From the NCBI GenBank assembly GCA_030446955.1, contig JAUJMG010000319.1:1-5135 (forward strand): 5,135 nucleotides of DNA, read 5' to 3'. Position numbers and translations under genes: made by a program. Source of the stretch: Thermomicrobiales bacterium (lineage in GTDB: Bacteria > Chloroflexota > Chloroflexia > Thermomicrobiales > UBA6265). The notes beneath the pieces were generated by a model that searched no databases, had not been told where the DNA came from, and saw only the letters and a program-made list of their open reading frames with translations. Position 1 is the stretch's first letter, and each line of letters begins with the position of its first letter. Positions 3,598 to 5,135 of the stretch are shown piece by piece.

Positions 3598-5090
3598 CGC
3601 GGAGAGGGCGGCCCGTCCAGGCCGCCCCCCACAGGATCCCCTTCCACAGAGATCGCCTCCCCGGAGGTTACCCCGAGAGTGTGGCCGACGGGGCCGATGG
3701 CGTGGCTGGGGCAACGCACTGCGCTCCGGCGCCGACACTGGTCCAGCGCGCTCGACCGTCCTCGACGTCGCGCTACGGCGCCGCCGCGCTCGCCGACGAG
3801 GTCGACCAGGTGGAACGGGCGCCCGAGAGCTTCCGCACCAACACACTGTTCAAGGCCGCCGCCGCCGTCGGCGAGCTAGTGGAAGGCGGCGAGCTGGACA
3901 AGATCGCTGCCGAGGCGCACCTCAAGGCCGCTGGGCGCCTGGTGGGACTCAGCCAGGCCGATGTCCGGCGCACGGTCGCCCGTGGGCTCGAGCGAGGCAA
4001 GCGCCGGCCCCGACGGGCCCCGGACACCGGCCCGCACCTGGGCACCGCCGACAAGGTGCAGCTCATCGCCGAGCTGTCTGCATGGTGGGAGCGCACCTCG
4101 GCCGCCGAGTGGCCCGGCCTGGCCGGCTCGAGCCGCCTGCGCGTCCTGGCCGGGCTGTTCCTGCTCGCCCTCGGCGCCGGCAAGGTGACCCTGGCCGAAT
4201 CCCTGCGGCAGGTTTCCGAGGCGTGCGGACTCAGCCACGCCACCGTCTGGCGGCACCGCGCCGCTCTCGCCCCCTGGGCTGTGCTGGTCTCTCGAGGCGA
4301 CCGTCGCACCGGCACCCGCCACCAGTGGCGCCTGCGTCTGGGGGCCTCGCCGCGCGCGCAGGGTGAAACAAGCCCCCAAACTCGGCGGGGTGGCGCCCTA
4401 CACAGGTCTGGATCCGGCCTGTTTCATTCTGCGCGCCTTCCCGTCGCAGGCACCCTCACTGATCCCACCCACGACGTATGGGGCCGCTGGTCGGGTGGCT
4501 GGCGGCTGTTCTGCCTCCTCAGCGAGGAGGAGCGCGTTACGGCTCGAGAGTTGGCCGAGGCCACGGGCTACGCCGTCGGCACGATCCGCCGCTCTCTCGC
4601 CCGGCTGGCCGACATGGGCCTGGCCGAGCGGGACGGTGACCTGGCCTGGCGCCTAATCCCCGAGGCCGTTCCCCGAGCGGAGGACGTCGGCGAATGGGCC
4701 GAGCGCCGGCGCCGGCGCCATTGTGACCAGCGTGAGCTGTACCGCCAGTATCGGGCGCACCGCCTGGCGGCGTGGGAGGCGGCTCGCGAGCGCCAAGCCG
4801 TGCCCGGCAACGAGGAGGTCCCGCCGCCGGCGGACCCCGAGACGGGCGAGGTAGCCAGCCTCTCGACGCCACCCGTCGCCCAGCCCCCGCCCGGCATCGA
4901 CCCCGAGACCGGCGAGATCACTGAGACGGCATGGAGCCCACAGTCCGGCCACTCCCGAGGTAACGACATGGTGACATGGCCTCCAGACACTGGCCCTGAA
5001 CTGCCCCGTCCTCGACGTCGTCGGACAGGGAACCCCACGGCGCCGCCGGCGAGCGACGGCGCGCCGGGCGAGCGAGGCTCGACGCCATGA
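3594..5090 (+). CDS. Replication-type DNA-binding protein: primase-associated-like helical segment plus two winged-helix-like regions
   Basis: This is a 498-residue cytosolic protein. Residues 1-58 are Arg/Pro-rich and probably disordered. Residues 59-140 (SRYGAAALADEV..., TNTLFKAAAAVGELVEGGEL, ADVRRTVARGLERG) resemble the helical segment that follows the catalytic domain in plasmid and phage primase-polymerases (N-x-x-L-N-x-A-A...G-x-L-V...GEL); the catalytic domain itself is absent. Residues 152-248 fit a helix-turn-helix (SLRQVSEACGLSHATVWRHR) ending in a wing-like RHQWRLRL. Residues 300-355 fit a second winged helix (TARELAEATGYAVGTIRRSL, then LADMGLAERDGDLAWRL). Residues 365-405 are a charged helix, and 406-498 a disordered tail with two DPETGE copies (414-419, 436-441). 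Start is GTG 3594, with GGAG seven bases upstream and a GTGA overlap. Role inferred: replication initiation or regulation of the element; a transcription regulator is the alternative. The linker 254-281 is coded by a DNA inverted repeat. Confidence 0.7.
   Translation: MTRRGRPVQAAPHRIPFHRDRLPGGYPESVADGADGVAGATHCAPAPTLVQRARPSSTSRYGAAALADEVDQVERAPESFRTNTLFKAAAAVGELVEGGELDKIAAEAHLKAAGRLVGLSQADVRRTVARGLERGKRRPRRAPDTGPHLGTADKVQLIAELSAWWERTSAAEWPGLAGSSRLRVLAGLFLLALGAGKVTLAESLRQVSEACGLSHATVWRHRAALAPWAVLVSRGDRRTGTRHQWRLRLGASPRAQGETSPQTRRGGALHRSGSGLFHSARLPVAGTLTDPTHDVWGRWSGGWRLFCLLSEEERVTARELAEATGYAVGTIRRSLARLADMGLAERDGDLAWRLIPEAVPRAEDVGEWAERRRRRHCDQRELYRQYRAHRLAAWEAARERQAVPGNEEVPPPADPETGEVASLSTPPVAQPPPGIDPETGEITETAWSPQSGHSRGNDMVTWPPDTGPELPRPRRRRTGNPTAPPASDGAPGERGSTP
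3607..3626 (+). repeat. GC-rich hairpin just inside the replication-type gene
   Basis: GGCGGCC (3607-3613) and GGCCGCC (3620-3626) can form a perfect 7-bp stem with a 6-base loop, thirteen bases after the start codon begins. It could slow or tune translation of this gene. Such stems also arise by chance in DNA this rich in GC. Confidence 0.35.
3756..3770 (+). repeat. 15-bp direct repeat, copy 1 (second copy at 5006-5020)
   Basis: CCGTCCTCGACGTCG occurs here and again at 5006-5020. Each copy is preceded by GACACTGG (3734-3741 and 4986-4993), at 22 and 20 bases start to start. Copy 1 is read as PSSTS; copy 2 lies in a different codon phase and is read within LPRPRRR. The similarity is therefore at DNA level, not protein level. 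Confidence 0.55.
4354..4436. repeat. 21-bp imperfect inverted repeat inside the replication-type gene
   Basis: The left arm is 4354-4374 (GCGCGCAG, GG, TGAAACA, A, GCC). The right arm, read on the opposite strand from 4436 to 4416, is GCGCGCAG, AA, TGAAACA, G, GCC. Eighteen of 21 positions match. The arms are separated by 41 bases. It falls in the linker between the two winged-helix-like regions (residues 254-281), where codons such as ACA, CAA, ACT, TTT, CAT and TCT are AT-richer than in the rest of the gene. This suggests constraint on the DNA itself, such as an origin, a binding site or a recombination site. Confidence 0.6.
5006..5020 (+). repeat. 15-bp direct repeat, copy 2
   Basis: Second copy of the repeat at 3756-3770, in the coding sequence of the disordered tail and in a different codon phase. 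The two copies are 1,250 bp apart and enclose nearly all the folded part of the replication-type protein. Confidence 0.55.
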
Positions 5091-5135
5091 GCGACCACGC
5101 ACTCGACATCGACGGCATGGTCGATGTCGCCCTGC
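5087..5135 (+). CDS. Third gene of the replication-type operon, N-terminal fragment only
   Basis: ATG at 5087 overlaps the preceding stop as ATGA, and GAGG lies nine bases upstream. Sixteen complete codons are visible, reading MSDHALDIDGMVDVAL, before the window ends. No domain can be recognised from so little. The overlap indicates the same operon and translational coupling. A second in-frame ATG at 5117 is a less likely start. Confidence 0.6.
   Translation, partial: MSDHALDIDGMVDVAL

Noticed and set aside
3112..3846. Minus-strand open frame of 244 codons
   Set aside because: Typical high-GC antisense frame with no domain, covering two well-supported plus-strand genes.
3302..4366. Plus-strand open frame of 354 codons
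   Set aside because: Arg/Pro/Gly-dominated shadow of the two overlapping genes in another frame, which have ribosome sites, coupling and recognisable helices.

Overview
The window is GC-rich DNA with short intergenic gaps and start/stop overlaps, as in a high-GC actinobacterium. The lineage is inferred from composition and the style of the proteins; nothing in the window proves it. No tRNA, rRNA, CRISPR array or housekeeping gene was seen. The content is that of an integrated or plasmid-like mobile element: recombinase end, defence island, decayed transposase, and a replication-type gene string.

Left part (1-688, plus strand): the C-terminal end of a tyrosine recombinase, with the catalytic H-x-x-R-H, W and Tyr visible, is coupled by a TGATG overlap to a 140-residue protein with two C-x-C pairs.

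Middle part (about 690-3067): a block of visibly lower GC is read on the minus strand. A 67-residue ribbon-helix-helix (RHH) protein overlaps by 8 bp a 560-residue fused DUF262-DUF1524 protein, the architecture of GmrSD/BrxU/SspE-type defence nucleases. That gene overlaps by ATGA a small gene broken by an apparent one-base insertion. The RHH gene has a probable leaderless promoter, with a dyad over the -10. A near-identical 25-bp copy of this promoter faces the other way, in front of an internally deleted IS1-like transposase. Imperfect inverted repeats (consensus GGRTCAGTTTG) lie at 690-705 and 3052-3066, so the defence block may have moved as a unit or been trapped between IS relics.

Right part (3100-5135, plus strand): three tightly packed genes. 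The first is a 126-residue basic helical protein. A GTGA overlap joins it to a 498-residue protein with a primase-associated-like helical segment, two winged-helix-like DNA-binding regions and a disordered tail. An ATGA overlap joins that to a gene running off the window. The middle gene carries a 21-bp imperfect inverted repeat in the linker between its two DNA-binding regions, with AT-richer codons there. This is a candidate cis-acting site, for example an origin, inside the gene.

Overall reading: an integrase and a Rep-like operon make the vehicle, and the RHH-controlled modification-dependent nuclease is cargo. The most notable points are the duplicated divergent promoter/operator, the repeat-bounded defence block and the embedded inverted repeat.
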